Positions 1 to 7,777 of a stretch of DNA of 23,347 nt are shown here, piece by piece. The translations under genes and the position numbers were made by a program. The notes under the pieces were generated by a model. That model had not been told where the DNA came from. It saw only the letters and a list, made by a program, of their open reading frames with translations, and did no database searches. The stretch's first letter is position 1, and every line of letters starts with the position of its first letter. Where the stretch lies: positions 1 to 23,347 of the forward strand of contig JAEYSH010000060.1 of assembly GCA_023434825.1 (NCBI GenBank), given 5' to 3'. The stretch comes from Methanobacteriota archaeon (GTDB lineage: Archaea > Methanobacteriota > Methanobacteria > Methanobacteriales > Methanobacteriaceae).

Positions 1-81
1 CAATGTCATTGCAATTGCAAATATTCCATCTACAAGTGTTTCAATACGACTAGTATTTTCCCAATGAGATTTTCTTGCCAT
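1..81 (-). CDS. TMEM175-like (DUF1211) membrane channel protein, N-terminal fragment
   Basis: Only the first 27 codons lie in the window; the gene runs off the left edge. Translation from the ATG at 81 gives MARKSHWENTSRIETLVDG followed by IFAIAMTL. The segment R-I-E-T-L-V-D-G-I-F-A-I-A is the first-helix signature of the TMEM175/DUF1211 family, normally RxxxFSDG followed by a hydrophobic helix. Family members are prokaryotic membrane proteins related to the lysosomal potassium channel TMEM175. A short AGGT-type ribosome site precedes the ATG. The gene begins 9 bases after the stop of the DUF362 gene on the same strand, so it is probably the last visible gene of that operon. The family call rests on a short but characteristic motif; channel function is inferred from the family. 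Confidence 0.7.
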   Translation of the reverse strand, partial: MARKSHWENTSRIETLVDGIFAIAMTL

Positions 82-90
82 TTTTTATAC

Positions 91-1194
91 CTAAATTTTA
101 ATTAATTCATATTCTATAGTTCCAAGTCCAATTTCTTGTCCATACTTCATTTGAATGTCACCGTCGATTTTTTCATACAACCCCTTGAATTTATCCTCCC
201 CTTTTTCATGGTTATGTTCTAAAAGAGAGTCTTTAAATCCACATTGCTCATTAACGAGGTGATAACTGGCCATATCAAGAGCTACAGGATCAGTTGATGC
301 CAGTATACCTATATCCGGCACTATTGGAGAATCGCTCCATGGTACACAATCACAATCCGGAGTTATATCCATTAAAAAATTTATGTAACAAATTTTATCC
401 TGCTTGTTTTTAACTGCTCCATAAGCATATTCAGTCATTTTTTCAATAAACGGCTGTATTGTATCCCAATCAAGGTCAATAACTGATTCCGGGCAGGTTA
501 AAAGACAATTACTACAGGCAATACATGCATCATAGTCAATGACCGCTTTTTCATTTTCAATACGCATTACAGAAATTGGACATGCCTTTATACATTTACC
601 ACACCCCGAACAATTATCATGAATCACTGGTTTAGCGCATTCATGTTGTTCTAATTTCCCTGCAGGAGATGCACATCCCATAGCAAGATTTTTAATAGCT
701 CCTCCAAATCCACTCATCCCATGGCCTTTAAAATGAGAGATTACAATCATTGAATCTGATTTTTCTATATCTCCCGCGATTTTGGCAGTTTTAAAATGAT
801 TTAAATTAATTTCAATTTCAATTTCGTTTTCTCCAGTAATTCCATCAGCAATAACCAGAGGCGCTCCAGCAACGGAAAAGTCAAACCCATGTAATATAGC
901 CGTATTCAAGTGATCAACGGCGTTATGCCTGCTTCCATAGTAAAGAGTGTTGGTATCTGTTATAAAAGGTTTAGCTCCTGCTTTTTTTACTTCATCGACA
1001 ATTTGCCTTACAAAAACGGGGCTGATATAAGAATCGTTCCCTTTTTCGCCGAAATGGAGTTTAATAGCAGTTAAATCATTTTTATTAATGATATTTTCAA
1101 ATTCTGCAGCCTTGAAGAGCCTTTTAATTTTACTTATTTTATTTTCTTTACTGTTTCTTGACCTGAAATCTGAAAAATAAACTTTACTAGACAT
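91..1194 (-). CDS. DUF362 domain protein with two [4Fe-4S] ferredoxin clusters
   Basis: A 367-residue soluble protein of the DUF362 family, common in methanogens and anaerobes. The DUF362 signature is visible at residues 154-173 (HFKGHGMSGFGG, then AIKNLAMG). It is followed by two ferredoxin motifs: Cys195, 198, 201, 205 and Cys224, 227, 230, 234, each Cx2Cx2Cx3CP. A further Cys-x-Cys pair lies at 281/283. The protein should hold two [4Fe-4S] clusters and take part in electron transfer or Fe-S dependent chemistry, but no substrate is known for this type. The ATG at 1194 is preceded by GGTGAT. It sits between a TIM-barrel gene (32-base gap upstream) and a TMEM175-like gene (9 bases downstream), all on the minus strand, so one transcript is likely. 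Family call firm, role unknown. Confidence 0.88.
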   Translation of the reverse strand: MSSKVYFSDFRSRNSKENKISKIKRLFKAAEFENIINKNDLTAIKLHFGEKGNDSYISPVFVRQIVDEVKKAGAKPFITDTNTLYYGSRHNAVDHLNTAILHGFDFSVAGAPLVIADGITGENEIEIEINLNHFKTAKIAGDIEKSDSMIVISHFKGHGMSGFGGAIKNLAMGCASPAGKLEQHECAKPVIHDNCSGCGKCIKACPISVMRIENEKAVIDYDACIACSNCLLTCPESVIDLDWDTIQPFIEKMTEYAYGAVKNKQDKICYINFLMDITPDCDCVPWSDSPIVPDIGILASTDPVALDMASYHLVNEQCGFKDSLLEHNHEKGEDKFKGLYEKIDGDIQMKYGQEIGLGTIEYELIKI

Positions 1195-1226
1195 TTAATC
1201 ACCAGTTCTTTAACAATTAAATAATT

Positions 1227-2000
1227 TTATACAAATCCATTAGATAGAAGTAAATCACGGCTTTTTAATATATTTTCATAATTATTTAATTCAATTATAC
1301 CCTTATTTATCCCATTTAGTAAATTAAGATCAAATGTTCCATCACCCAAAGCCAGATGCTGGTCTTTTTCTCCATTATTGTCATTTAAGTGATAATATGC
1401 TATTTTCTTCAATTTAAAAAATGATTCCGTATCATCAGATGTGTTTGCATGGCCTGTATCAACTGTAGCATAAGATCCGCATTCTTTAACAAAAAATTCA
1501 TGTTCCTCTGCATTATTACAGAAATAAGCATATCTATTAGGCATGTTTTCTACTGAAAAAATAATGCCCCTCTCTTCAGCATATTCATTAACTTTTTGAA
1601 GTGCTTCTATAGAATAAAGCATTCCCATATTCCTTATTCTATCTTCAAGCCTGTGAATCATTCCCGGATGTGTTGTAATAGCTTTAGCGCCAATTAAACA
1701 TGCAAAATCAACAGTTTCTTTAAGTTGTATAATAGTTTCTTCTCTGATTCCGGGATTCAAGCTTGCAGGGTTAAGATCTATTGTAGGTGCGTGCAAAAAA
1801 ACATCAATATCATAGGAATTAAATACTTCAAACTCATCTTCATCCATCGTTAACATGTTTCGGGGCCAGTATGGACCTTCACATAACATTTCCATTAATT
1901 GAAAGCCATCTTTTGATGCAGTTTCTAAAAAATTTTCCAGTGAACTCATAAATAATGCCAGTGTGGAGAATCCTATTTTCATGATATCATTTTTATGCAT
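1227..2000 (-). CDS. Sugar phosphate isomerase/epimerase-like TIM barrel protein
   Basis: A 257-residue protein of the xylose-isomerase-like TIM barrel / AP endonuclease 2 superfamily. Likely metal-binding positions, numbered from the ATG at 2000, are His70 (FLHAP), His111 (THPG), Glu151 (SVENMP), Asp181 and His184 (VDTGH), His204 (YYHLND) and Asp213/His215 (KDQHLALGDG). This arrangement is shared by epimerases and endonuclease IV. The protein lacks the full endonuclease IV signature, so a sugar or sugar-phosphate isomerase is more likely; the substrate is unknown. The start is uncertain: the ATG at 1982 (MKIGFST) matches the usual family N-terminus equally well, and neither has a clear ribosome site. 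It is the first gene of an operon with the DUF362 and TMEM175-like genes, and is read divergently from the PadR gene across a palindrome-rich spacer. Confidence 0.8.
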   Translation of the reverse strand: MHKNDIMKIGFSTLALFMSSLENFLETASKDGFQLMEMLCEGPYWPRNMLTMDEDEFEVFNSYDIDVFLHAPTIDLNPASLNPGIREETIIQLKETVDFACLIGAKAITTHPGMIHRLEDRIRNMGMLYSIEALQKVNEYAEERGIIFSVENMPNRYAYFCNNAEEHEFFVKECGSYATVDTGHANTSDDTESFFKLKKIAYYHLNDNNGEKDQHLALGDGTFDLNLLNGINKGIIELNNYENILKSRDLLLSNGFV

Positions 2001-2045
2001 ATATCATTTAATTATATTTTTATTTCATTTTTCGATATAATCAAA

Positions 2046-2104
2046 ATATTTATATACAAAATAGATATATCAAAAAGTACTATGTCAAAATATGATATAT
2101 CATA
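2046..2104. promoter_or_regulatory. Divergent promoter with palindromic operator candidates for PadR
   Basis: The spacer between the epimerase-like gene and padR holds a TATA-like core at about 2050-2058 that reads well on both strands. Downstream on the plus side are GATATATC at 2064-2071 and the perfect 14-base palindrome TATGATATATCATA at 2091-2104. The shared GATATATC cores start exactly 30 bases apart, about three helical turns. A related half-site (CATATATCAT) lies at 1998-2007 near the epimerase start. The sites fall between the TATA box and the ribosome site of padR, where binding would block transcription. Autoregulation by PadR is an inference from position and symmetry. Confidence 0.6.
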
Positions 2105-2128
2105 AAAATAAATAGTGGAGGTGAATTG

Positions 2129-2638
2129 ATGGGTGACGAAAAAGCGCCCTTTAACGATGATTCGGATGAATCTAACTTAAAAGAAGAATTAAAAGATAAT
2201 AACTCGGATAAAGTTAAAGCTGATATTGAAGAAAAGAAAAAAATCTTTGAAGAGATGACTAAATACGAAAAAAAACTTATGAAGGGCTTAATGAGAGGTT
2301 TTGGCAACACAATGATTTTGTGGCTTATTAGCAGAGAAAGACAGCATGGATATGAAATAATGACCAAACTTCATGAATCTGCACCTATTAACAATGAAAA
2401 AATGCCAAGTGCAAGTAAAATATACCCCGCACTGCATGATCTGGAAAAACATGGCCTTATAAAAGGATCATGGGAACATCAAGGAAAAAGAAAAGTAAAA
2501 TACTATGAAATAACTGAAGAAGGTGAAAACACACTTTCCAGGTTCAGAAATCTTGCTAAGCACGCAAAAGAAAACCATTCAAGCCTTTGGGTAGAATTTC
2601 TCAATGATATGATATCCAATAAAAAAGAAGGGAGTTAA
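2129..2638 (+). CDS. PadR family transcriptional regulator
   Basis: A 169-residue winged-helix regulator. Residues 1-45 or so are a charged Asp/Glu/Lys-rich extension not typical of short PadR proteins. The PadR domain follows: LWLISRERQHGYEI in helices 1-2, then YPALHDLEKHGLIKG as the recognition helix and start of the wing, then KYYEITEEGE. The C-terminus is a short helix suited to dimer formation. The ATG at 2129 is chosen over an in-frame TTG at 2126 because the ribosome site GGAGGTG (2117-2123) is five bases from the ATG and only two from the TTG. The ABC ATPase gene starts four bases after the stop. PadR regulators next to ABC-2 exporters usually repress the exporter and respond to its substrate; that role is inferred here. 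Confidence 0.9.
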   Translation: MGDEKAPFNDDSDESNLKEELKDNNSDKVKADIEEKKKIFEEMTKYEKKLMKGLMRGFGNTMILWLISRERQHGYEIMTKLHESAPINNEKMPSASKIYPALHDLEKHGLIKGSWEHQGKRKVKYYEITEEGENTLSRFRNLAKHAKENHSSLWVEFLNDMISNKKEGS

Positions 2639-2642
2639 ATTT

Positions 2643-3740
2643 ATGAAATACGCTATAGAAACCTTCGAATTAACAAAACAATATGGAGATTTTCTGGCTG
2701 TGGATGCTTTGGACATGAAAATCAGAAATAAAACAATATTTGGATTTTTAGGCCCAAATGGTGCTGGAAAAACAACCACCATAAAAATGCTTACCTGTTT
2801 AATATTTCCAACAGGAGGAACTGCCAGTGTGGCAGGATATGATGTTTTAAAAAATCCTAATGAGGTTAGACAAAAAATAGGCATGGTACCCCAACTTGTA
2901 AGTCTTTATGGGGATCTTACAGTTAAAGAAAATGTGTATCTCTGTGCAGATTATTATGGTCTTGATAAAGATCTTAAAGAAAGCAGAGCTGACGAGCTTA
3001 TGGAAATGGTAGATATTAAATATGCTGAAAATAAGCTTGTAAAGCAGCTTTCTGGAGGAATGAAGCAAAAAGCTTCAGTAGTTGCAAGTTTAATACATCA
3101 ACCAGATATTCTATTTTTAGATGAACCTACAATTGGTCTTGACCCAACAACCAAGAGAGTTTTATGGGATTTAGTAGAAGAACTGAATTCAAATGGGCAT
3201 ACAATCATTTTATGTTCTCACGATATGTATGAAGTTGAATTACTCTGTGATGATGTTGGGATTATCAATCAGGGAAGACTTGCAGCATTTGATACTCCCC
3301 AAGGTCTCAAAGACACTATGATTAAGGAAATCAAAGAAGAAAAAGGACCAGTTACTTCAAACGTGTCTGATGCGCTTGAAAAAATTCTTGAAGAAACCAA
3401 TCCTGAAGATAAAAAAGCTGTTGAATATATAAAAGACACTATGGGAGACATTGATCTAAATATAAAAGAATTAAGCGTTATGATAGAAAATAAAGACCAA
3501 AAAATGCTTGATCACCTTAACAATTTGCCAATAATTCATGATGTCACTGAACATGCCTCTGGAAGAATAACCATGGACATTGACGATGACGACGAAGCAG
3601 TAACAAAGGTTATATCCGATATAATCGAACATGGTGGAAATATAACATCCATTGCTACAAAAGACCCATCTTTAGAAGATGTTTTCATGAGGGTCACCGC
3701 TAAAAAGAAACAAGAAGGTGTAGAAAATGGTGGAGACTAA
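2643..3740 (+). CDS. ABC transporter ATP-binding protein (ABC-2 / drug-export type)
   Basis: A 365-residue ATPase of an ABC-2 exporter. All motifs are intact: Walker A GPNGAGKTT at 37-45, Q-loop Gln84, signature LSGGM at 136-140, Walker B ILFLDEP at 156-162, and switch His193 in CSHDMYE. The nucleotide-binding domain ends near residue 215. Residues 220-365 form a long C-terminal extension that includes an acidic run (DIDDDDE) near residue 317. Such extensions occur in CcmA/DrrA-type ATPases and in DUF4162-bearing ones, but this one is longer than usual. It should power the permease encoded immediately downstream, whose gene overlaps this one by 14 bases, so the two are probably translationally coupled. 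The exported substrate cannot be read from the sequence. Confidence 0.93.
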   Translation: MKYAIETFELTKQYGDFLAVDALDMKIRNKTIFGFLGPNGAGKTTTIKMLTCLIFPTGGTASVAGYDVLKNPNEVRQKIGMVPQLVSLYGDLTVKENVYLCADYYGLDKDLKESRADELMEMVDIKYAENKLVKQLSGGMKQKASVVASLIHQPDILFLDEPTIGLDPTTKRVLWDLVEELNSNGHTIILCSHDMYEVELLCDDVGIINQGRLAAFDTPQGLKDTMIKEIKEEKGPVTSNVSDALEKILEETNPEDKKAVEYIKDTMGDIDLNIKELSVMIENKDQKMLDHLNNLPIIHDVTEHASGRITMDIDDDDEAVTKVISDIIEHGGNITSIATKDPSLEDVFMRVTAKKKQEGVENGGD

Positions 3741-4932
3741 AAAAATAATGTGGATGCTTAAAAAAGATCTTTTAGTCTTATGGAGGCATAAACCACGTTT
3801 AATTTCAATAATAATATTTCCCATACTTATGATCACCCTTTTTGGTTATGGTATGGGCGGAACAATGGAAAATGTTCCAATAGTTATTGCAGAACAAAGT
3901 CAGGGCCAGGTAACTGACGCTACTCTTACTGCAATGAAAGGCATGAGTCTTTATGATATTAAAGAAATAACAACGGACCCCGATAAGGCAAAACAAATGG
4001 TTGAATCGGGACAGGTTAAAGCTGCAATAATTTTACCTGCCAATTATAATGATATGCAGGATACGAAGCCAAAAAGCGTTGTAATCAATGTTGATTCATC
4101 GGATCAAATGGCAGCAAGTGCAATAATTCCAGCCACACAAGCATTATTTAACCAGATAAACAATCAACTGGCTACTCAGAAACTTAATGCTATGAATTTA
4201 ACACCTGCAAAATCAGCTTCAACAGGACAAATACAGGTTCAGCAAAATCAGGTTCAAGCACAACAACAGCCTCTTAATTTCCAGAGCATAATGACTACAA
4301 TTAACCTGCAAATAAACAAGATGTACGGAGATATTGCATACATTGATTTCCTTGTACCTGCTATTATCGGTATGACCGTTCTCTTTGGTTGTATGTTTGG
4401 AATGGGAGAAGCATTAGCTGGTGAAAGAGAAAGAGGAGAACTTGCAAGATTATTCATGACTCCTACAAGTGTTTCTACTGTTGTTGGAGGTAAAATACTT
4501 TCTAAACTATTAATAGAATTTGTAAGAGCCTGTATACTGATTGTAGCAGCTATTGTTCTATTTGGAATAGTTATAAATGGAAGTATGGCCTTAACATTGC
4601 TGCTTCTTTTACTGGGAGCATTGTGTTTTGTAGGTTTTGGAATAATGATATCTGCAAGAGTTTCAACTCAGGAAGATTACATGCAGATGGTAATGCCATT
4701 TACCATGCCAATGATGTTTGTATCAGGTGTATTTTACCCAATCGAAACAATGCCATGGATATTCCAAAAATTAGCTTACATAGTACCATTAACTTACGTT
4801 AATGATGCTTTAAGGGCAGTTATGTTAAAAGGAGCAGGCCTTGGAGATATATGGATAGATATTGTTGTCCTTTTAGGATTTACAGGCCTATTCTTTGCAA
4901 TGGGAGTTACCAGATTTAATAGAGATATTTAA
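3727..4932 (+). CDS. ABC-2 type transporter permease
   Basis: A 401-residue membrane subunit. One N-terminal helix lies at about residues 23-43, followed by a large extracytoplasmic domain of about 160 residues. Five to six helices fill the C-terminal half (about 205 onward), with the typical intracellular GERERGEL motif at 232-239 and the late MPMMFVSGVFYPIETMPW segment. This is the standard ABC-2 membrane protein layout. The outer domain contains a glutamine-rich low-complexity stretch at 168-182, unusual in these proteins. The ATG at 3727 lies inside the ATPase gene, 14 bases before its stop, with GAAGGTG upstream as ribosome site. Together with the ATPase it should form a homodimeric exporter. 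The downstream propeller gene suggests that the substrate or its partner acts at the cell surface. Confidence 0.9.
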   Translation: MVETKKIMWMLKKDLLVLWRHKPRLISIIIFPILMITLFGYGMGGTMENVPIVIAEQSQGQVTDATLTAMKGMSLYDIKEITTDPDKAKQMVESGQVKAAIILPANYNDMQDTKPKSVVINVDSSDQMAASAIIPATQALFNQINNQLATQKLNAMNLTPAKSASTGQIQVQQNQVQAQQQPLNFQSIMTTINLQINKMYGDIAYIDFLVPAIIGMTVLFGCMFGMGEALAGERERGELARLFMTPTSVSTVVGGKILSKLLIEFVRACILIVAAIVLFGIVINGSMALTLLLLLLGALCFVGFGIMISARVSTQEDYMQMVMPFTMPMMFVSGVFYPIETMPWIFQKLAYIVPLTYVNDALRAVMLKGAGLGDIWIDIVVLLGFTGLFFAMGVTRFNRDI

Positions 4933-4957
4933 GAGTAATTTTTTTATAGGTGATAAC

Positions 4958-6202
4958 ATGATTAATAGAAAAAACATATTGATTGGATTTGTCATGATGT
5001 GCCTTCTGGCATATCCCGCTTCGATAGCGCCAGTTGCAGCACAGGACTGGAATATGTTTCATGCAAATCTCGATCATACAGGATATATAGATGAGTCATC
5101 TGATTTTACTCCGCAGACATGGCTTTTTAAAGTCCAAGGAGCAATTCAATCATCTCCTGCAATATCAGATAAAACACTGTATTTTGGTTCAACTAATGGA
5201 ACATTTTTTGCCTTAAATCTGGATGACGGTACCAGAGTATGGACATATAATACTGGAGCAGGTATAGTTTCATCTCCAATTGCAAATGGAGATAATGTAT
5301 ACGTTGGATCAAAGGACAATTATTTCTACGCTTTAAATAAGAAAAACGGAGATTCTTTATGGAAATTCAAAGCAGGAAATGCAATTGAATCCTCACCAGC
5401 AATAGATAGTGGAATAATCTATTTTGGAGCAGATGATAACCGCTTATACGCATTAAATGCTAATGATGGATCGAAGAAATGGGAATTTAGTACTGGAAAT
5501 GCAGTAAAATCATCACCATCAGTTTACAGTGGAAATGTTTACTTCGGTTCAGATGATGGAAAAATTTATTCATTAAAAACAAGTAATGGAGCTAAAAATT
5601 GGGAATTTGATACTGGAAATGCAGTAACATCATCACCTGCCATTAAAGATAACGTTTTGTATGAAGGTACTGATAATGGAGTATTCTATGCTTTAAATAC
5701 CAATGATGGATCAGTTAAATGGTCATACAGCTTTGGAGATCCAGTAAAATCATCCGCACTTTTGGATTCAAATGACAACAGCCTGTTTATAGGCGCAGAT
5801 AACGGGAACATAACCTGTCTTGATATGAGAGACGGTAAATTAAAATGGACAGCAAACGTAGGAGATGTCCAATCAACCCCTGCACTTATGGGAGATAATA
5901 TCGTTGTCAGTTCTACAAGTGGAACAGTCTATATATTGAACAAATTCAGCGGTAAAGAAGAATGGAGTTATTCACCAGGTTATTATCTGTTTAATGCACC
6001 ATTTACTTCATCACCAGTAGTATACGGGGATGATATCTACGTCGGTGGTGGCGATGGATACATCTACGCTCTTGATAATGAAAAAGAAACAGGCCCTACT
6101 TCAGAGTATCTCTATTATATAGTAGGAATTGTTGTAGTAATTATCATAGCTTTAATAGCCCTAAGAATGCTTAGAAACCGTAGAAAGAAAAACACGCAAT
6201 AA
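4958..6202 (+). CDS. Exported PQQ-like eight-bladed beta-propeller protein with C-terminal membrane anchor
   Basis: A 414-residue surface protein. Residues 1-28 are a signal peptide (MINRKN, a hydrophobic core, then PVAAQ). The body is about eight repeats of roughly 40 residues with the pattern W-x-F-x-TGN-x-V-x-SSP, then V-Y-FGS-x-DG-x-IYALN-x-x-DG. This is the PQQ/BamB-like propeller repeat, and eight copies would close one ring. Residues 386-404 or so form a transmembrane helix followed by a basic tail (RNRRKK), so the propeller faces outward and is anchored at its C-terminus. The ATG at 4958 has AGGTGA upstream; a longer frame from 4895 overlaps the permease and lacks the signal peptide at its N-terminus. 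It lies 25 bases after the permease gene and is probably co-transcribed. PQQ binding itself is not implied; a protein-interaction or adhesin role is more likely. Confidence 0.88.
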   Translation: MINRKNILIGFVMMCLLAYPASIAPVAAQDWNMFHANLDHTGYIDESSDFTPQTWLFKVQGAIQSSPAISDKTLYFGSTNGTFFALNLDDGTRVWTYNTGAGIVSSPIANGDNVYVGSKDNYFYALNKKNGDSLWKFKAGNAIESSPAIDSGIIYFGADDNRLYALNANDGSKKWEFSTGNAVKSSPSVYSGNVYFGSDDGKIYSLKTSNGAKNWEFDTGNAVTSSPAIKDNVLYEGTDNGVFYALNTNDGSVKWSYSFGDPVKSSALLDSNDNSLFIGADNGNITCLDMRDGKLKWTANVGDVQSTPALMGDNIVVSSTSGTVYILNKFSGKEEWSYSPGYYLFNAPFTSSPVVYGDDIYVGGGDGYIYALDNEKETGPTSEYLYYIVGIVVVIIIALIALRMLRNRRKKNTQ

Positions 6203-6206
6203 AAAC

Positions 6207-6238
6207 GATGGAATAAAATTCCATCAAATTCTTTTTTT
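6207..6238 (+). terminator. Hairpin plus T-run terminator of the PadR-ABC operon
   Basis: A perfect 8-base stem (GATGGAAT at 6207-6214, ATTCCATC at 6218-6225) with a three-base AAA loop, followed by seven T residues at 6232-6238. It begins five bases after the propeller stop codon. Confidence 0.75.
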
Positions 6239-6303
6239 AATTAATTTATAATTAATTTAATTAAAATAATTAAAATTCAAAATTAGTTTTTAATATTTAA
6301 AAT

Positions 6304-6326
6304 AAAAAAATAACCCATTATGGGTT
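6304..6326 (-). terminator. Terminator of albA
   Basis: Read on the minus strand, a 6-base stem (AACCCA and TGGGTT, three-base loop, 6312-6326) is followed by a run of T residues (A-run at 6304-6310 on the plus strand). It lies 26 bases past the albA stop, facing the terminator of the converging operon. Confidence 0.65.
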
Positions 6327-6351
6327 CAATTTGGAGTTTTTTTCACTGAAA

Positions 6352-6624
6352 TTATTTTACGAGCTGAATTTCAATTGCTGAAACGTTTGTAGCTGTGCCT
6401 TCATTGCTTACAATTTCTTCTGTGCATATATCTATAGATCCAAGTTCTACATCTGTTATAAACCTATTTCTAACTATCTCTGCAACATCAACAGCCCTAC
6501 TAATGGCTCTTCCACGTGCTTTTAAAATTACTTCCTTAGTTCCGCTGTTCATTTGTGTTACGACAGCTAAAACATAGTTCATTACAGGTTTATTTCCAAT
6601 GTATACAACATTTTCCTCTGACAT
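6352..6624 (-). CDS. albA: DNA/RNA-binding protein Alba
   Basis: A 90-residue Alba family chromatin protein. Visible hallmarks are YIGNKPVMNYVLAV at residues 8-21, containing the nucleic-acid-binding lysine Lys12, and KARGRAISRAVDVAEIVRNR at 35-54. Length and spacing match archaeal Alba. Alba dimers coat DNA and also bind RNA; acetylation of the conserved lysine modulates binding in Sulfolobus. The ATG at 6624 is preceded by GGAGGT at 6632-6637 with a 7-base spacer. An in-frame TTG at 6639 overlaps that ribosome site and is rejected. The gene stands alone, with a terminator on one side and a 354-base AT-rich spacer upstream that must hold its promoter. Identification is firm. Confidence 0.95.
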   Translation of the reverse strand: MSEENVVYIGNKPVMNYVLAVVTQMNSGTKEVILKARGRAISRAVDVAEIVRNRFITDVELGSIDICTEEIVSNEGTATNVSAIEIQLVK

Positions 6625-6635
6625 CACTTTAACCT

Positions 6636-6653
6636 CCAAAAACGTGTTTTTGG
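6636..6653 (-). repeat. Inverted repeat at the albA ribosome-binding site
   Basis: CCAAAAA and TTTTTGG flank CGTG, a 7-base stem. In the mRNA the 3' arm runs into the GGAGGT ribosome site of albA, so folding would partly hide it. It could equally be a DNA-level site. Regulation is speculative. Confidence 0.35.
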
Positions 6654-6978
6654 TGTTCGAAAAATTGAGATTTTTCTAAACTCCAAAGAATAGTTATGCT
6701 ATGTGGTTTAATATAGTATTTTATAATTTTCAATTAATATATATAATTTATGTTTTGAATACTCGAATTTTAGACCTCAATGTACTTATAAACTAAATAA
6801 TTCCCATTATTAAAAGCCAACATCCAATTTAATTAGTATATGCCTCCAAAAATAGAATAAATACCAATAAAAACCATAAAAATAACTAATTCTTAATTCA
6901 ATTCATATAAGTATATTTTTTAATGTCAAAAATTAAAAAAATAAAAAGATCTAACTAAAAATTTATAAAAAATAAAAA
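6654..6978. other. AT-rich spacer between albA and the response regulator genes
   Basis: No gene was found in these 325 bases. On the minus strand a TATA-like stretch near 6737-6747 is a plausible albA promoter. Beyond the response regulator stop at 6979 there are several T-rich runs on the minus strand (A-runs at about 6935-6955), enough for archaeal oligo-T termination. Nothing else was recognised. Confidence 0.5.
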
Positions 6979-7743
6979 TTATTTTTGTTCAGTATTGAAT
7001 ATTATGACCAGATCATTAATTTTTCCAGTTTCGTCATTTATAGGTATGATTCGTCCTTCTACCACTATTTTTTTGTCATCTTTAGATGTAATTGTTGTAT
7101 TTTTAAAGCGCCCTGCACCAAAATTGTTTGGATCTTCCTTTAGTTCTGGTTTATCTTCACTAAAGCCCTTGAATATTTCATCAAGGTCTTCTCCAATTGC
7201 ATCCATTTTAATCCATCCAGTTACATCTTCAGCTTTACGATTCATTAGTTTTATTTGGCCATTAGCATCTGTAATTATTACTGAATCATTAACCCCGTTA
7301 AGTATTGCTGAAAGCCATTGCTCATGTTCCCTTAACCTTCTTTCAATTTTATGTCGGTAAAGCGTTATTTCAATAGTTGTATGAAGTTCACTCTCTTCAA
7401 AAGGCTTATGAATAAATCCAAAAGGTTCTTTAAGTATAAAACCTGAAGGTTCAGTTATTTTAGCCCTTTGAACAGTACTGGAATCAGAATAAGCAGTTAA
7501 ATAAATTACAGGTATCCCCAAACGATCCCTAATACGCTCTGCAGCCTCTATACCATCCATTTCGCCTTCAAGCTGAATATCCATTAAAACAAGATCAGGA
7601 AATAATTCTTCAGCCATTTTTATTGCTTTTTCACCAGAAGATACAATTTCCGGAACAACATAACCTACACTTTCAAGGGCGCCCTTTATATCCTCTGCTG
7701 TAATTCGCTCATCTTCAACAATTAGAATTCGAGTAGCTGCCAT
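6979..7743 (-). CDS. Response regulator with REC and PAS domains (downstream paralogue)
   Basis: A 254-residue protein. Residues 1-130 are a phosphoacceptor receiver domain: acidic pocket Glu10/Asp11, phosphorylation site Asp55 (LVLMD), Thr83 (LTAYS) and a lysine near 105 or 113. Residues 141-250 form a PAS sensor domain (TDANGQIKLMN, AEDVTGW, then a second half ending in VIIFN). There is no DNA-binding or kinase domain, so output is probably by protein contact, as in the many REC-PAS proteins of Methanobacterium. No histidine kinase lies nearby. The receiver carries an eight-residue tandem duplication at 98-113. The ATG at 7743 has GGAGG six bases upstream. It follows a close paralogue by 34 bases and is probably co-transcribed with it. 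Confidence 0.9.
   Translation of the reverse strand: MAATRILIVEDERITAEDIKGALESVGYVVPEIVSSGEKAIKMAEELFPDLVLMDIQLEGEMDGIEAAERIRDRLGIPVIYLTAYSDSSTVQRAKITEPSGFILKEPFGFIHKPFEESELHTTIEITLYRHKIERRLREHEQWLSAILNGVNDSVIITDANGQIKLMNRKAEDVTGWIKMDAIGEDLDEIFKGFSEDKPELKEDPNNFGAGRFKNTTITSKDDKKIVVEGRIIPINDETGKINDLVIIFNTEQK
7405..7452 (-). repeat. 24-base tandem duplication inside the receiver domain
   Basis: Two adjacent 24-base units (7429-7452 and 7405-7428) encode EPSGFILK and EPFGFIHK. By eye 18 of 24 bases match. The same arrangement occurs in the neighbouring paralogue at 8186-8233 (EPSGYVLK, EPSGFIHK), so the duplication predates the gene duplication. Confidence 0.8.
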
Positions 7744-7777
7744 TTTTTTCCTCCAAAAAATAAAGTGGTAAATTTAG

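Noticed and set aside
2080..2367. Long open frame on the minus strand opposite the start of padR
   Set aside because: It lies antisense to a well-supported gene, its translation is low-complexity Ser/Phe/Leu/Ile, and no ribosome site fits.
4895..4957. Upstream extension of the propeller gene overlapping the permease
   Set aside because: The ATG at 4958 has a ribosome site and begins a proper signal peptide; the extension would bury it.
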